From positions 1-45,599 of the forward strand of contig NZ_JANUGV010000013.1 of the NCBI RefSeq assembly GCF_024753215.1: a stretch of DNA of 45,599 bases, written 5' to 3'. How positions within the stretch are numbered: position 1 is the first letter of the stretch; the number at the start of each line of letters is the position of its first letter. The stretch is from Massilia solisilvae (GTDB lineage: Bacteria > Pseudomonadota > Gammaproteobacteria > Burkholderiales > Burkholderiaceae_D). Under the pieces are notes generated by a model, which saw only the letters and a program-made list of their open reading frames with translations, was not told the DNA's origin and did not search any database. Shown here one piece after another: positions 1 through 7,665 of the stretch. A program made the translations under genes and the position numbers.

Positions 1-13
1 GTTTCCCTCAACT

Positions 14-113
14 GTCGTCCCGGCGCAGGCCGGGACCCATGCCGAATATTCGAAGTTGCTCAAGTTGCGTGGTCGCATGCTCAGCATGGGTTCCGGCTTG
101 CGCCCGAACGACG
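14..113. repeat. REP-like inverted repeat, copy 1
   Basis: A roughly 100-base element begins GTCGTCCCGGCGCAGGCCGG, continues into GACCCATGC, and ends with the imperfect reverse complement (CAGCATGGG, then a degenerate arm ending in GAACGACG). The same two-armed layout, with very similar arms, recurs at 30174-30270. It lies just downstream of the stop codon of the minus-strand peroxidase gene, so it could shape the 3' end of that transcript. That it is a REP/BIME-type element is an inference from its structure and repetition. Confidence 0.6.
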
Positions 114-120
114 TGGAGTC

Positions 121-1374
121 TCAGCGGGCCAAGTGCTCGGTTACCGGACTATCCAGGGTGCGCAGGAAGGCGACCAGATAACGCGCATCCTCGTCGCTCA
201 GGCGGGGCCTTGCCAGCTCGGATTGACCCACCTGCGCCCGCGGCGCCTTGCGGTAGTGCGCGACCACGTCTTCCAGCGTTGCCAGCTGCCCTGCATGCAT
301 GTACGGCGCGCGCGTCGCCACGCCGCGCAGGCCCGGCGTCTTGAATGCGCCCACCAGCAGCGGGTCGTCCTTGACCATGAACGCAAGCTCCTCGCACTGG
401 CTGCTCTGCGCGTCGCTGAACCGGCCCAGGCAGTTGAATTCGTCGTTCGCGACCACGCTCGTCGCTGCAGAGCGGCCCAGGTCAGGGTGCGCCGGATCCA
501 GGCGCGGCACACCGGTATTGTGGAAATGCTGGTCGGTCAGCAGCGGGCCGTTGTGGCAGGTCGCGCAGCGCCCCTCGCCGATGAAGATGCGCAGCCCGCG
601 CTTTTCCGCCTCCGTCAGCAGGCGTGGCGCCTCAGGATCGCCGCGCAGTGTCGCGCCCACGTAGGCGTCGAAACGCGATTCGCCAAAGCGCAGGGTCTTC
701 TCGTAAGCTGCAATGGCCTTGCCCATGTTGGCGTAGATGCGCGAGATGGCCTCGCGGCTTGCCGGGTCGAGCTCCTGCCATGCCTGGCGCTGCGCAGCGG
801 TGCCGCTGGGGCTGGCGTCGGCTGGCAGTACCGGCAGGCTGGGCATGGCGCCGAACACCTTTTCGTATTCATCACGGTACGCGGCCTGCACCAGCTGCGC
901 GTAGCGGGTGCGCGTGCCGCCGTGTTCGGCCGGATTTTCGAGCGGCCCAAGCGCCTGGGCCCACAGGCTGTCGGCCCGGCCGTCCCAGAACAGCCACGGG
1001 CTGTAGCCTGCGCCGGCCACCGGCATCGTGCGGCGATTGCCCAGCCCCGTCCCGCGCCCGCGCGGCAAGCCGTCCTGGTAGCCCTTGGCCGGGTCGTGGC
1101 AGCTTGCGCACGAGACGGCGCCGTTGCTGCTCAAGCGCTTGTCGAAGAACAGCTGCTTGCCGAGTGCGATGGCTTCCGGTTTGCCGTCGACCGCATTGGA
1201 CGGGTCATTCTGCGCAGGCGGCAGCTGGTTGATATGCATCGACGACAGCACCACCAGTTGTTCCGGCGTCCAGTGGTCGGTATCGGCCAGGGTCGCCGCG
1301 ATCGACCACGCGGCCGCCGTGGCGGCGATGCCAAGCGCGGCCATCCAGCCGACCACGAGTGCGGGACGACTCAT
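121..1374 (-). CDS. Di-haem cytochrome c peroxidase / MauG family protein
   Basis: A 417-residue c-type cytochrome, probably periplasmic and anchored or exported by the hydrophobic segment at about residues 5-30. Two haem-attachment motifs are visible: CASCH at 89-93 and CATCH at 270-274. Between them lie the family's typical FFDKRLSSNG and WDGRADSLWAQ stretches, and near the C-terminus the FKTPGLRGVATRAPYMHAG block. Two haems, order and length fit the CcpA/MauG family, which reduces hydrogen peroxide or oxidises protein substrates; the actual substrate cannot be told. The start was set at the ATG that overlaps the stop of the upstream lipoprotein gene (ATGA, 4-base overlap), so the two are probably translationally coupled. 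A longer open frame reaches further upstream but runs through that gene. The operon promoter resembles a copper-responsive CueR site, so induction by copper stress is possible. Confidence 0.9.
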   Translation of the reverse strand: MSRPALVVGWMAALGIAATAAAWSIAATLADTDHWTPEQLVVLSSMHINQLPPAQNDPSNAVDGKPEAIALGKQLFFDKRLSSNGAVSCASCHDPAKGYQDGLPRGRGTGLGNRRTMPVAGAGYSPWLFWDGRADSLWAQALGPLENPAEHGGTRTRYAQLVQAAYRDEYEKVFGAMPSLPVLPADASPSGTAAQRQAWQELDPASREAISRIYANMGKAIAAYEKTLRFGESRFDAYVGATLRGDPEAPRLLTEAEKRGLRIFIGEGRCATCHNGPLLTDQHFHNTGVPRLDPAHPDLGRSAATSVVANDEFNCLGRFSDAQSSQCEELAFMVKDDPLLVGAFKTPGLRGVATRAPYMHAGQLATLEDVVAHYRKAPRAQVGQSELARPRLSDEDARYLVAFLRTLDSPVTEHLAR

Positions 1375-1841
1375 GCTTTCCCCGCTGGTGCGAGAAGCGC
1401 GGTCTGGCGCGGCGTGCCGCGGCCGACGACGACGTTGAAGGTCGCGGCATCCGGGCCGTTGGTGCTCGAGTCGATTTTCAGCTTCAGTTCCCACCAGCCG
1501 CTCATGCTGAACTTCACGCCGCCGATGACGTAGCGGCCGCCTTCCAGTTCGCGCGTCACCGCGGGGCGGGTCGGCAGGCCGTGGCCGTGTTGCGGCATGC
1601 CGCCGCCCACTTCGATGCGTGCACCCGATACCGGCTTGCCGTCGGCGGTGGCCACACTGGCCTCCCACGACTGCATCTGGCCGATCTTGTCCGGATCGCC
1701 CAGCGGCTGGAGTTTGACCACGTATTTGTGCCCGTCGGTGGGCTTGGCAAGGGACAGGTCCAGCCCCTCGGGCACGGACATGCAGCCGGTGAGCAGGGTA
1801 GCGACCGCGAGCGCGGCCAGGACGAGAAATCGTTGGAACAT
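1371..1841 (-). CDS. YtkA-like lipoprotein
   Basis: A 156-residue protein with a lipoprotein signal peptide (LLTGC at about residues 15-19, lipidation on the Cys). The body carries a YtkA/FixH-like beta-sandwich pattern: GKPVSGARIEVGGGMPQHGH followed by a GGRYVIGGVKFSMSGWWELK stretch. Such domains occur in periplasmic proteins linked to metal handling and cytochrome maturation; the MPQHGHG segment holds histidine and methionine residues that could bind a metal, which is inference. The start was chosen at the ATG with an AGGAGG ribosome binding site 8 bases upstream, not the in-frame ATGs further up. It is the first gene of the operon and overlaps the peroxidase gene by four bases. Confidence 0.8.
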   Translation of the reverse strand: MFQRFLVLAALAVATLLTGCMSVPEGLDLSLAKPTDGHKYVVKLQPLGDPDKIGQMQSWEASVATADGKPVSGARIEVGGGMPQHGHGLPTRPAVTRELEGGRYVIGGVKFSMSGWWELKLKIDSSTNGPDAATFNVVVGRGTPRQTALLAPAGKA

Positions 1842-1887
1842 GTTGCGAGCCTCCTGTAAAAGTAAGTCAAAAAGAAGAGAGGCGCGC

Positions 1888-1918
1888 AGGTTAAAGCTTG
1901 ACATCATGGGAAGGTCAA
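1888..1918 (-). promoter_or_regulatory. CueR/MerR-type promoter candidate
   Basis: On the minus strand this reads TTGACC (-35, 1918-1913), a 19-base spacer holding CTTCCCATGATGTCAAG, then TAACCT (-10, 1893-1888). The 19-base spacer and the interrupted dyad CTTxCC...GxCAAG match the layout of MerR-family activated promoters and strongly resemble CueR copper-responsive sites as I know them. The predicted transcript would start about 40 bases before the lipoprotein ATG. No merR-family regulator gene lies in this window, so it would act in trans. Confidence 0.6.
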
Positions 1919-1931
1919 GCGGTTAATACAG

Positions 1932-1960
1932 AAAAATAAAAAGGGACCTCGAAGGTCCCC
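1932..1960 (-). terminator. Rho-independent terminator
   Basis: On the minus strand GGGACCT, a three-base loop, AGGTCCC, then TTTTTATTTTT. It follows immediately after the stop of the membrane protein gene at 1966 and separates that pair from the lipoprotein-peroxidase operon. Confidence 0.85.
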
Positions 1961-1965
1961 TTGGC

Positions 1966-2475
1966 TCAGAACGTGCCGATCTGTTTGCGGATCTTCATCC
2001 GCCATCGCAGCAGGCCAGCCGAGTACATCCAGAAGTACCCGGCGGTCAGCCCCACCGTCAGCATGGTCAGCGGGCTGTCGGTGAGTTTGGGCGTTGGCAG
2101 GTTGCTGCCTTTGTTCGCGTAGATGAGCGCGCCCAGGTACAGCACGCGCGCCACCAGCGCCATCGCGACCAGGATGCCAAGGCGCGCGTTGGGCGTGAAG
2201 AAGCAGCCTTCCTCGGTCTGTTCGAAGCGCGTGATGCGCAGCCCGTACACACCCAGCGCCAGGCCCGCCAGCAGGCCACCGCCGAGCGCGGCCAGCGTGA
2301 GCGGGTCGGACAGCTCGGTGGCCGGCACCGCCACCATGGCGAAAAACGTCAGCAGCCCAGTGTAGTGGCGCGAGACGATCGAGCGCTGGCGCGCCATGCG
2401 CGAGGCCACGCGCGAATACACGCGCCACACCAGCACCGGCACCAGGATGATCAGGGCAAGGGTAGTCAGGTCCAT
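1966..2475 (-). CDS. Integral membrane protein, tandem paralogue B
   Basis: A 169-residue membrane protein with about five hydrophobic segments: N-terminal helix 5-17, then about 40-52, 60-78, 98-117 and 135-152. The pattern FEQTEEGCFFTPNARLGILVAM and the C-terminal GLLRWRMKIRK are shared with the gene just upstream, which has FEQVGEQFYFTPHAHIGLVV and GLLRWRKLTA. The two are clearly paralogues from a tandem duplication. The overall pattern reminds me of the DUF1453/CcdC-like membrane family, but this is uncertain and no function is claimed. Only 7 bases separate the two genes, so they are very likely one transcript, ending at the hairpin terminator just downstream. Confidence 0.75.
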   Translation of the reverse strand: MDLTTLALIILVPVLVWRVYSRVASRMARQRSIVSRHYTGLLTFFAMVAVPATELSDPLTLAALGGGLLAGLALGVYGLRITRFEQTEEGCFFTPNARLGILVAMALVARVLYLGALIYANKGSNLPTPKLTDSPLTMLTVGLTAGYFWMYSAGLLRWRMKIRKQIGTF

Positions 2476-2482
2476 CGTGGTT

Positions 2483-2986
2483 TCAGTCCTTGGCGGGGGC
2501 GGTGAGCTTACGCCAGCGCAGCAGGCCGATCGCGTAGGTCATGTAGTAGCCGGACAGGATGCCGAAGATCGTCACCGTCAACGGGCTTTTCATGAAGTCG
2601 TTCTGGTGCATGCCGCCGTTGACGTAGAACTCCCAGGCGCGCCAGCCCATGCGGCCGATGAACAGCAGCGCCACCACCAGGCCGATGTGCGCGTGCGGCG
2701 TGAAGTAGAACTGCTCGCCGACCTGCTCGAACTGCGTCTTTTTCAACGCTACCGCGCCCAGCACTGAACCGGCGACCAGGCCGCCCGCCAGGCCAAGCAG
2801 GATCAGCGGGTTGCCGATGCCGGCCAGGCTGACCAGCACCAGCAGCAGCGGGAAGAACACCAGCGTGGTGCGGTGGCGCCAGGTGCGCGAAAGCTGGCGG
2901 GTGGTCAGGCGCTTGATGCGGCTGTACAGGCGCCACGCCACCAGCGGTGCAAGGGCGACGGCGATGATCGGTGCGGGGATGGCCAT
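2483..2986 (-). CDS. Integral membrane protein, tandem paralogue A
   Basis: A 167-residue membrane protein, first gene of a two-gene operon with its paralogue. It has the same order of helices, a basic loop (residues 18-36, RLYSRIKRLTTRQLSRTWRH) that should face the cytoplasm, the motif FYFTPHAHIGLVVALLFIGR near residue 95, and a C-terminal LLRWRK. The histidines in TPHAHIG are not conserved in the paralogue (TPNARLG), so the two copies may have diverged in function. A modest AAGGAA ribosome binding site precedes the start. No function can be assigned from sequence alone; DUF1453-like membership is a guess. Confidence 0.75.
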   Translation of the reverse strand: MAIPAPIIAVALAPLVAWRLYSRIKRLTTRQLSRTWRHRTTLVFFPLLLVLVSLAGIGNPLILLGLAGGLVAGSVLGAVALKKTQFEQVGEQFYFTPHAHIGLVVALLFIGRMGWRAWEFYVNGGMHQNDFMKSPLTVTIFGILSGYYMTYAIGLLRWRKLTAPAKD

Positions 2987-3091
2987 GTCGGATTCCTTAT
3001 GTCGAATCCGGCATTGTAATGCAGCCGGGCGGCGAACCGGTCCAGCTCATGATAAGGTTGGCGGTGCATTTCTTGAAAGGAGAACGAGGCC

Positions 3092-3259
3092 ATGAAGCCA
3101 ACGCCTGCCCTGGCGCATCGCGCGCCGGACCCTGAGCCAATTGAAGAGCCCAGCCCGGATACCTTCGACAACCCGCACCCGCACCACAACCCGGTGCGCA
3201 TGCCGCAAGAGGACGACGAGGACATCCCGCCCGACCACAACCCGAGCGTGCGCGTCTAG
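3092..3259 (+). CDS. Small Pro/His/Asp-rich protein (55 aa)
   Basis: A 55-residue acidic, proline-rich protein with no signal peptide or membrane helix and likely intrinsically disordered. It carries related short blocks DNPHPHHNPVR (about residues 26-36) and PPDHNPSVR (46-54). An AAGGAGA ribosome binding site 9 bases upstream of the ATG supports translation. Its TAG stop (3257-3259) interleaves with the TAG stop of tamB on the other strand (3258-3256) within a CTAG palindrome, so the two genes are convergent with overlapping ends. Function unknown; the His-rich blocks could bind metal, which is speculation. Confidence 0.55.
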   Translation: MKPTPALAHRAPDPEPIEEPSPDTFDNPHPHHNPVRMPQEDDEDIPPDHNPSVRV

Positions 3260-6200
3260 TCGAAGGCCCACGAATACAGCACGTCCAGTGCCGTATTCGT
3301 GCCGGTCTGCAGCTGCAGGGTGATGCGCGGGTTGAGCTTGTAGCGCAGCCGCACCACGCTTGACGCCGTGCTCGCGCCCTGCTCGAAGCTCAGGTAGGTG
3401 CGCGACGAAAGCCGCTTGCCGACCGTGACCACGGTGCTCTCCAGCCCCTTGGCCGACGCCCCCGACACCCCGATCTCGTCCAGCCCGAGCGAGCCGGCCA
3501 CCTTGGACGGGAAGCCGCCGCCGGACCCGGAGAGCAGGGCGCTGGCCGCCGCGCCCAGCACGTCGGCCTCGGTGCCGGTCGTGCCCTGCATGCCGTGCCC
3601 CAGCACCAGCCAGGACAGCTTTTCGCTGTCGGACACCGTCGGCGTGGACACCAGCTTGGCGACTGGCGCCTGCGCCGTGCCGCGTACTTCCACGCCGGCC
3701 TCGACGTTCGTTTCGCTGGGCTGGCCACCGCCAGGCGTCTTGCGCACGGCGAGGATGTCGAGCGAGGGATTGTCGTACGGGCCGCTGAAGGTGAGCAGGC
3801 CGCGGTCGATCGTCAGCTTCTGTCCGTAGGCCGAGTAGGTGCCGCTGGCCACGCGGATGGTGCCGTTCACGCGCGGCGCCCGGCTGCCCGTGCGACGCAG
3901 GTGCAGGCTGCCGCCGAGCGTGGCGTCGATGCCCTTGCCGCGCAGGCGGAAGTCGTCGCCCAGCTCGGCGGTGAGGTCCACCACCAGCGGCTGGGCCGCT
4001 TCCGGCCTGGCCTGCTGCTGCGGCGCGGTTCGGCCCAGCACCACCACATCGTCCGACATGGTCGGGCGGCCCTGCGGCGCCAGTTCGATCAGGGCGCGGT
4101 CGGCGCGAAAGCTCCCCTCCAGCGCAAACCGGCTGGCGTCGCGCACCAGCGTGGCCTGGCCGCTCACGACCACCGTGCGGTCCGGCCGCGACAGCGCCTC
4201 CAGCTTGTCGGCCACCAGTTTGAGCTGGACATTGGACGCGCTGCCGGCCAGCCGCATCGTGCCTTCGGCGGTGGCGGTGCCGTGCGGCCCGTTGAACGAG
4301 AGCCGCTGCAGGCGCAGCTCGTCGCCGGCGACCTGTGCGCGCAACTGCCCGCCGCGCAGGTTCAGCCCCTGTTCGGTCCAGCGCACCGCGAGGTTGTCGC
4401 CGCTGACGGTGCCGTCCAGCCCCGGCGCGCCGATGGTGCCGGTGCCGGCCAGCGCCAGTTTGAGCGTGCCGTCCAGATCCAGGCCCGGCTGGCCGGCGAG
4501 CGGGGCGAGCCAGGCGATCGACGGGATGTCGGCGTTGGCCGCCAGGCGCAACGGGCTGGCGTCGCTCAGCAGCCCCTGCACCAGCTGGGCGGTCGCTTCC
4601 AGGTGCGTGCGTCCCGGCTTCACGCCTTCCATGTCCAGCTGCGCGCGCAGCGTTCCGGCCGCGACGTCGGCGCGCGCGTCGAGCTGGCGCAGGCCGAGCG
4701 TGACCGGGATCTCGGTTCCCACGGTCAGGTCGCCGCGTTCGCGGAACAGGTGCGCCATGCCGTCCAGCGCTGGCGCGCCGCCGGTTGCCGCCGCCGTGCG
4801 CAGGTCGAGCGACCACTGCGCGCCCAGCGTCAGGTCGCCGCTGACGGTGTCGGCCAGGTCGGGCGATACCTGGGTCAGGTAGTTGAGCGGAATGCCGGTG
4901 GCGCTGCCGCGGCTGTTCCAGCGCGGCCCGAGCTTGACCAGCGACTCCACCGTCACGGTGCCGGCCGGCAGGCGGATCACCGCCCCGTTGAATGCAAGCT
5001 GGTCCGGATGCGCGAGCCCGGCCAGGCCCGCGCCAGGCAGCGTGGCGATCCGCAGCGGCACCGGCGCCTGCAGTTCAAAGGCGTAGCGGCCGCGGTTGCG
5101 CAGCACGCCGACCGTGCCGTTCCAGGCGTTGCCGGTCCAGCCTCCGCGCAGGTCGAGCGCGGCGTCGAAGCCGTCGCCGCGCGCGGCCAGGCCAAGGGTG
5201 TGCGCTGCGCGCGTGCCGCTCGATTGCAGGCGCAGCGCGGCCACGCGGGCGGTGCCGGCGGCCAGGTCGGTCAATTGCACGTCGGCCGCCACCGGGTCCA
5301 TGGGGCCGCGGCCGGTACCAAGGCTGGCCGTGGCATGCAGCGTGCGCACGGCGTAGCGGCCCAGGAAGGCCAGGCCCTGGCCGTCGAGCGTGGTGGTGAG
5401 CGCAGGCGCGTCGATGGTTCCCGAGAGCGTGCCGGCCCCGCGCAGCGCGCCTGCGTAACCCGGCCCCAGAGCGGCCAGGCGCGGTGCGTCGATGCGCCAG
5501 TCGAGCGTGTCGCGCGCGGTGCCGAAAGCGCCGCGCGCGCTCACCAGGTTCGGTCCGAGGTGCAGCTCGACGTCGGTGTTCGAGATGCGCGCGCGGTCGG
5601 CGTCAAAGCGCGCGCGGCCCGACAGGGGCGAGCCGGACAGGGTCGATTGCGGTTGCACGGCCAGGTCCAGCGCGCCGCGCCACGCCGCGCCAAAGCGCGC
5701 GTTGCCGTCGAAAGTGGCGTCGATGCTGCCGGCAAGCGGCGAGCCGAATGCGGCCGGGTTGAAGCGCTGCGCCGAGCCGCTGGCCTTCACCGCGGCGACG
5801 CGCTTGCCGCCCTCGCTGGCCAGCGACGCCTCGCCGCGCGCCTGCACGATGCCGCCCCCGGCCTTGCCGCGGTCGGCCGCCCAGCCCAGGCCATTGGCAT
5901 TGACCTCGAAACTCGTGTGCGGCGCGGCCATGGTGCCGGTCAGCTCGCCGCTGGCGACCACGCTGCCGTACAGGCCGGCGCGCAGCACGTCGAGCTGGCG
6001 GCCCTCGACGCGCCAGCGCAAATGCTCGCCGGGCGCACCGAAGCTGCCGCTCAGCTGCGCCGCGTTCTGGCCGAGCGCGAGCGATGCGTCCACGCTGCTC
6101 ACGTGCTGCGCGTCGGCGTCCAGTTTGCCCTTGCCGGACAGCGGCTGCCCGAACAGCCGGCTGGGCGTCACCGTAAAGTCCACCGTCGTGGCCCACGCCG

Positions 6201-7665
6201 GGGCCAGCTTGCCGCGCGCCTGCAAGGCCGCGTTCAGGTCGGCCTGCGGCAGCTCGCCCAGCGCCGCCGGGTTGAAGTGGGCGACATTGCCCTTGACGCT
6301 GAACGCCTTGTCGCCGGCCAGGCTGGCCCTGCCGGCAAGGTCGATGACGCCGCTGCCCACGCCAAGGCGCGCCTGTTTCAGCTCGAGCGCGGTGCCGGAC
6401 AGCGCCGCGTTCAGGTCCAGCCGCAGGTTCTTTTCCGCGAACTTGCCGCGCAGCGTCTGCGTCTTCTCCGCGCCCGCCAGTTCAAGGTTGCCCGCGATGG
6501 CGGTCTTGCGGATGAGGCTGTGAATTTCGTGCAGGTCCAGGTGCTCGGTGCGCAGTACGAAGTCGGCCTGCCCCAGCCCCGCTTCGCCAGTTGCCCGGTG
6601 CACGCTGCCGTTGCCGGTGAATTGTCCGGCGGCTCCCAGATCGATCAGCACGCCGGAGACCGACAGCGCGGTCAGGTCGCCGCCCAGCCGCGCCCGTAGC
6701 GCGCGCAGCGGCAGCCGCTGCTGGTCGATGGTGCCGGCCGGCCCGTCGTTGGTGATGTCCAGGTTGCCGCTGACGGCATTGCCGGCCTTGATGCGCGCGG
6801 CCACCGAGAAGGTCAGGTCCGCTGTCGGCAGGCCGGGGCTGAAAAAGCCGGGATCGACATTGCGGCCGTTGATGGTGAATGCATGCAGTGGAATCGCTTC
6901 GTACGGCGCCAGCTCGACGTGACCGGTGCCGGTCGCGCGGCCGGCCTGGCCCTGCGCATCGATGATGGTGGTGGCCAGGTTGCCGCCTGCGTGCAGGGCC
7001 AGGCGTGCGGGATGCGGTGTGCTGGTGGCATCCTGCGCCAGGCTGGCATTGGCATCGAGCTTGTAGGGCTTGGTGCCGTCGATGGTGCCGCTCGCCGCAA
7101 GCGCACCCCATGGCGTCGACGCGGTCGCGCTGCGCAAGTGCCAGCCGCTTGCACCGCCCGAGACGCTCAGGCGCACGTTGTCGATTTCGGTGGCGGCGCC
7201 CTTGCTGACGAAGACCGCTTTTGCCAGCCGCGCGTCGCGCACGTCCAGCCCGAACGGCGGCGCCAGCGTGGCGGGCATCGGCTGGGGCGGCGTTTCGCGC
7301 AGCGTTTCGGAACGCAGCGCGCCGGCATACAGCTTGTCGATCGCAAGGCTGCCGCCAATGAGGCCGGAGGGCGACCACACGATGTCCACGTTGTCGATGG
7401 TGAGCAGCTGGTCCGGCGTGCGGTACGCGATGCGCGCGATGTGCATTGGCCCGTACAGCGAGCCAGAGATGCCCGACAAGGTGAGCTTGCCGCCGGTGGC
7501 GTTGGCGACTTTTTGCGCCAGCGACTGCAGCGTCGCCGGCCGGCCCAGGTACCAGGCGCCGGCGGCGGCCAGCACGGCCACGATGGCCACGCCCGTTGCC
7601 ACGCGGCGCGGCCAGCGCCGCGGCACTGGCGATGGGGTGGCGGGGGCGGGCGTTGGCGTATCCAT
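3256..7665 (-). CDS. tamB: Translocation and assembly module protein TamB
   Basis: A 1469-residue AsmA/TamB-like protein. A single membrane anchor sits at about residues 22-40, preceded by a basic PRRWPRR stretch; the rest should span the periplasm as a long groove-like beta structure, with a DUF490/TamB C-terminal domain ending in LQTGTNTALDVLYSWAFD. TamB works with the outer membrane protein TamA in outer membrane biogenesis, and related proteins move phospholipids between membranes. The ATG at 7665 shares its first base with the tamA stop codon (TGATG), which fixes the start and implies translational coupling. The family is usually about 1250-1500 residues, so this is full length. Long open frames on the opposite strand are GC-driven shadows. 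Confidence 0.93.
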   Translation of the reverse strand: MDTPTPAPATPSPVPRRWPRRVATGVAIVAVLAAAGAWYLGRPATLQSLAQKVANATGGKLTLSGISGSLYGPMHIARIAYRTPDQLLTIDNVDIVWSPSGLIGGSLAIDKLYAGALRSETLRETPPQPMPATLAPPFGLDVRDARLAKAVFVSKGAATEIDNVRLSVSGGASGWHLRSATASTPWGALAASGTIDGTKPYKLDANASLAQDATSTPHPARLALHAGGNLATTIIDAQGQAGRATGTGHVELAPYEAIPLHAFTINGRNVDPGFFSPGLPTADLTFSVAARIKAGNAVSGNLDITNDGPAGTIDQQRLPLRALRARLGGDLTALSVSGVLIDLGAAGQFTGNGSVHRATGEAGLGQADFVLRTEHLDLHEIHSLIRKTAIAGNLELAGAEKTQTLRGKFAEKNLRLDLNAALSGTALELKQARLGVGSGVIDLAGRASLAGDKAFSVKGNVAHFNPAALGELPQADLNAALQARGKLAPAWATTVDFTVTPSRLFGQPLSGKGKLDADAQHVSSVDASLALGQNAAQLSGSFGAPGEHLRWRVEGRQLDVLRAGLYGSVVASGELTGTMAAPHTSFEVNANGLGWAADRGKAGGGIVQARGEASLASEGGKRVAAVKASGSAQRFNPAAFGSPLAGSIDATFDGNARFGAAWRGALDLAVQPQSTLSGSPLSGRARFDADRARISNTDVELHLGPNLVSARGAFGTARDTLDWRIDAPRLAALGPGYAGALRGAGTLSGTIDAPALTTTLDGQGLAFLGRYAVRTLHATASLGTGRGPMDPVAADVQLTDLAAGTARVAALRLQSSGTRAAHTLGLAARGDGFDAALDLRGGWTGNAWNGTVGVLRNRGRYAFELQAPVPLRIATLPGAGLAGLAHPDQLAFNGAVIRLPAGTVTVESLVKLGPRWNSRGSATGIPLNYLTQVSPDLADTVSGDLTLGAQWSLDLRTAAATGGAPALDGMAHLFRERGDLTVGTEIPVTLGLRQLDARADVAAGTLRAQLDMEGVKPGRTHLEATAQLVQGLLSDASPLRLAANADIPSIAWLAPLAGQPGLDLDGTLKLALAGTGTIGAPGLDGTVSGDNLAVRWTEQGLNLRGGQLRAQVAGDELRLQRLSFNGPHGTATAEGTMRLAGSASNVQLKLVADKLEALSRPDRTVVVSGQATLVRDASRFALEGSFRADRALIELAPQGRPTMSDDVVVLGRTAPQQQARPEAAQPLVVDLTAELGDDFRLRGKGIDATLGGSLHLRRTGSRAPRVNGTIRVASGTYSAYGQKLTIDRGLLTFSGPYDNPSLDILAVRKTPGGGQPSETNVEAGVEVRGTAQAPVAKLVSTPTVSDSEKLSWLVLGHGMQGTTGTEADVLGAAASALLSGSGGGFPSKVAGSLGLDEIGVSGASAKGLESTVVTVGKRLSSRTYLSFEQGASTASSVVRLRYKLNPRITLQLQTGTNTALDVLYSWAFD

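Noticed and set aside
3595..6699. Plus-strand open frame of 1034 codons inside tamB
   Set aside because: Fully antisense to a clear tamB gene, rich in Ala/Arg/Gln, no start signal or domain.
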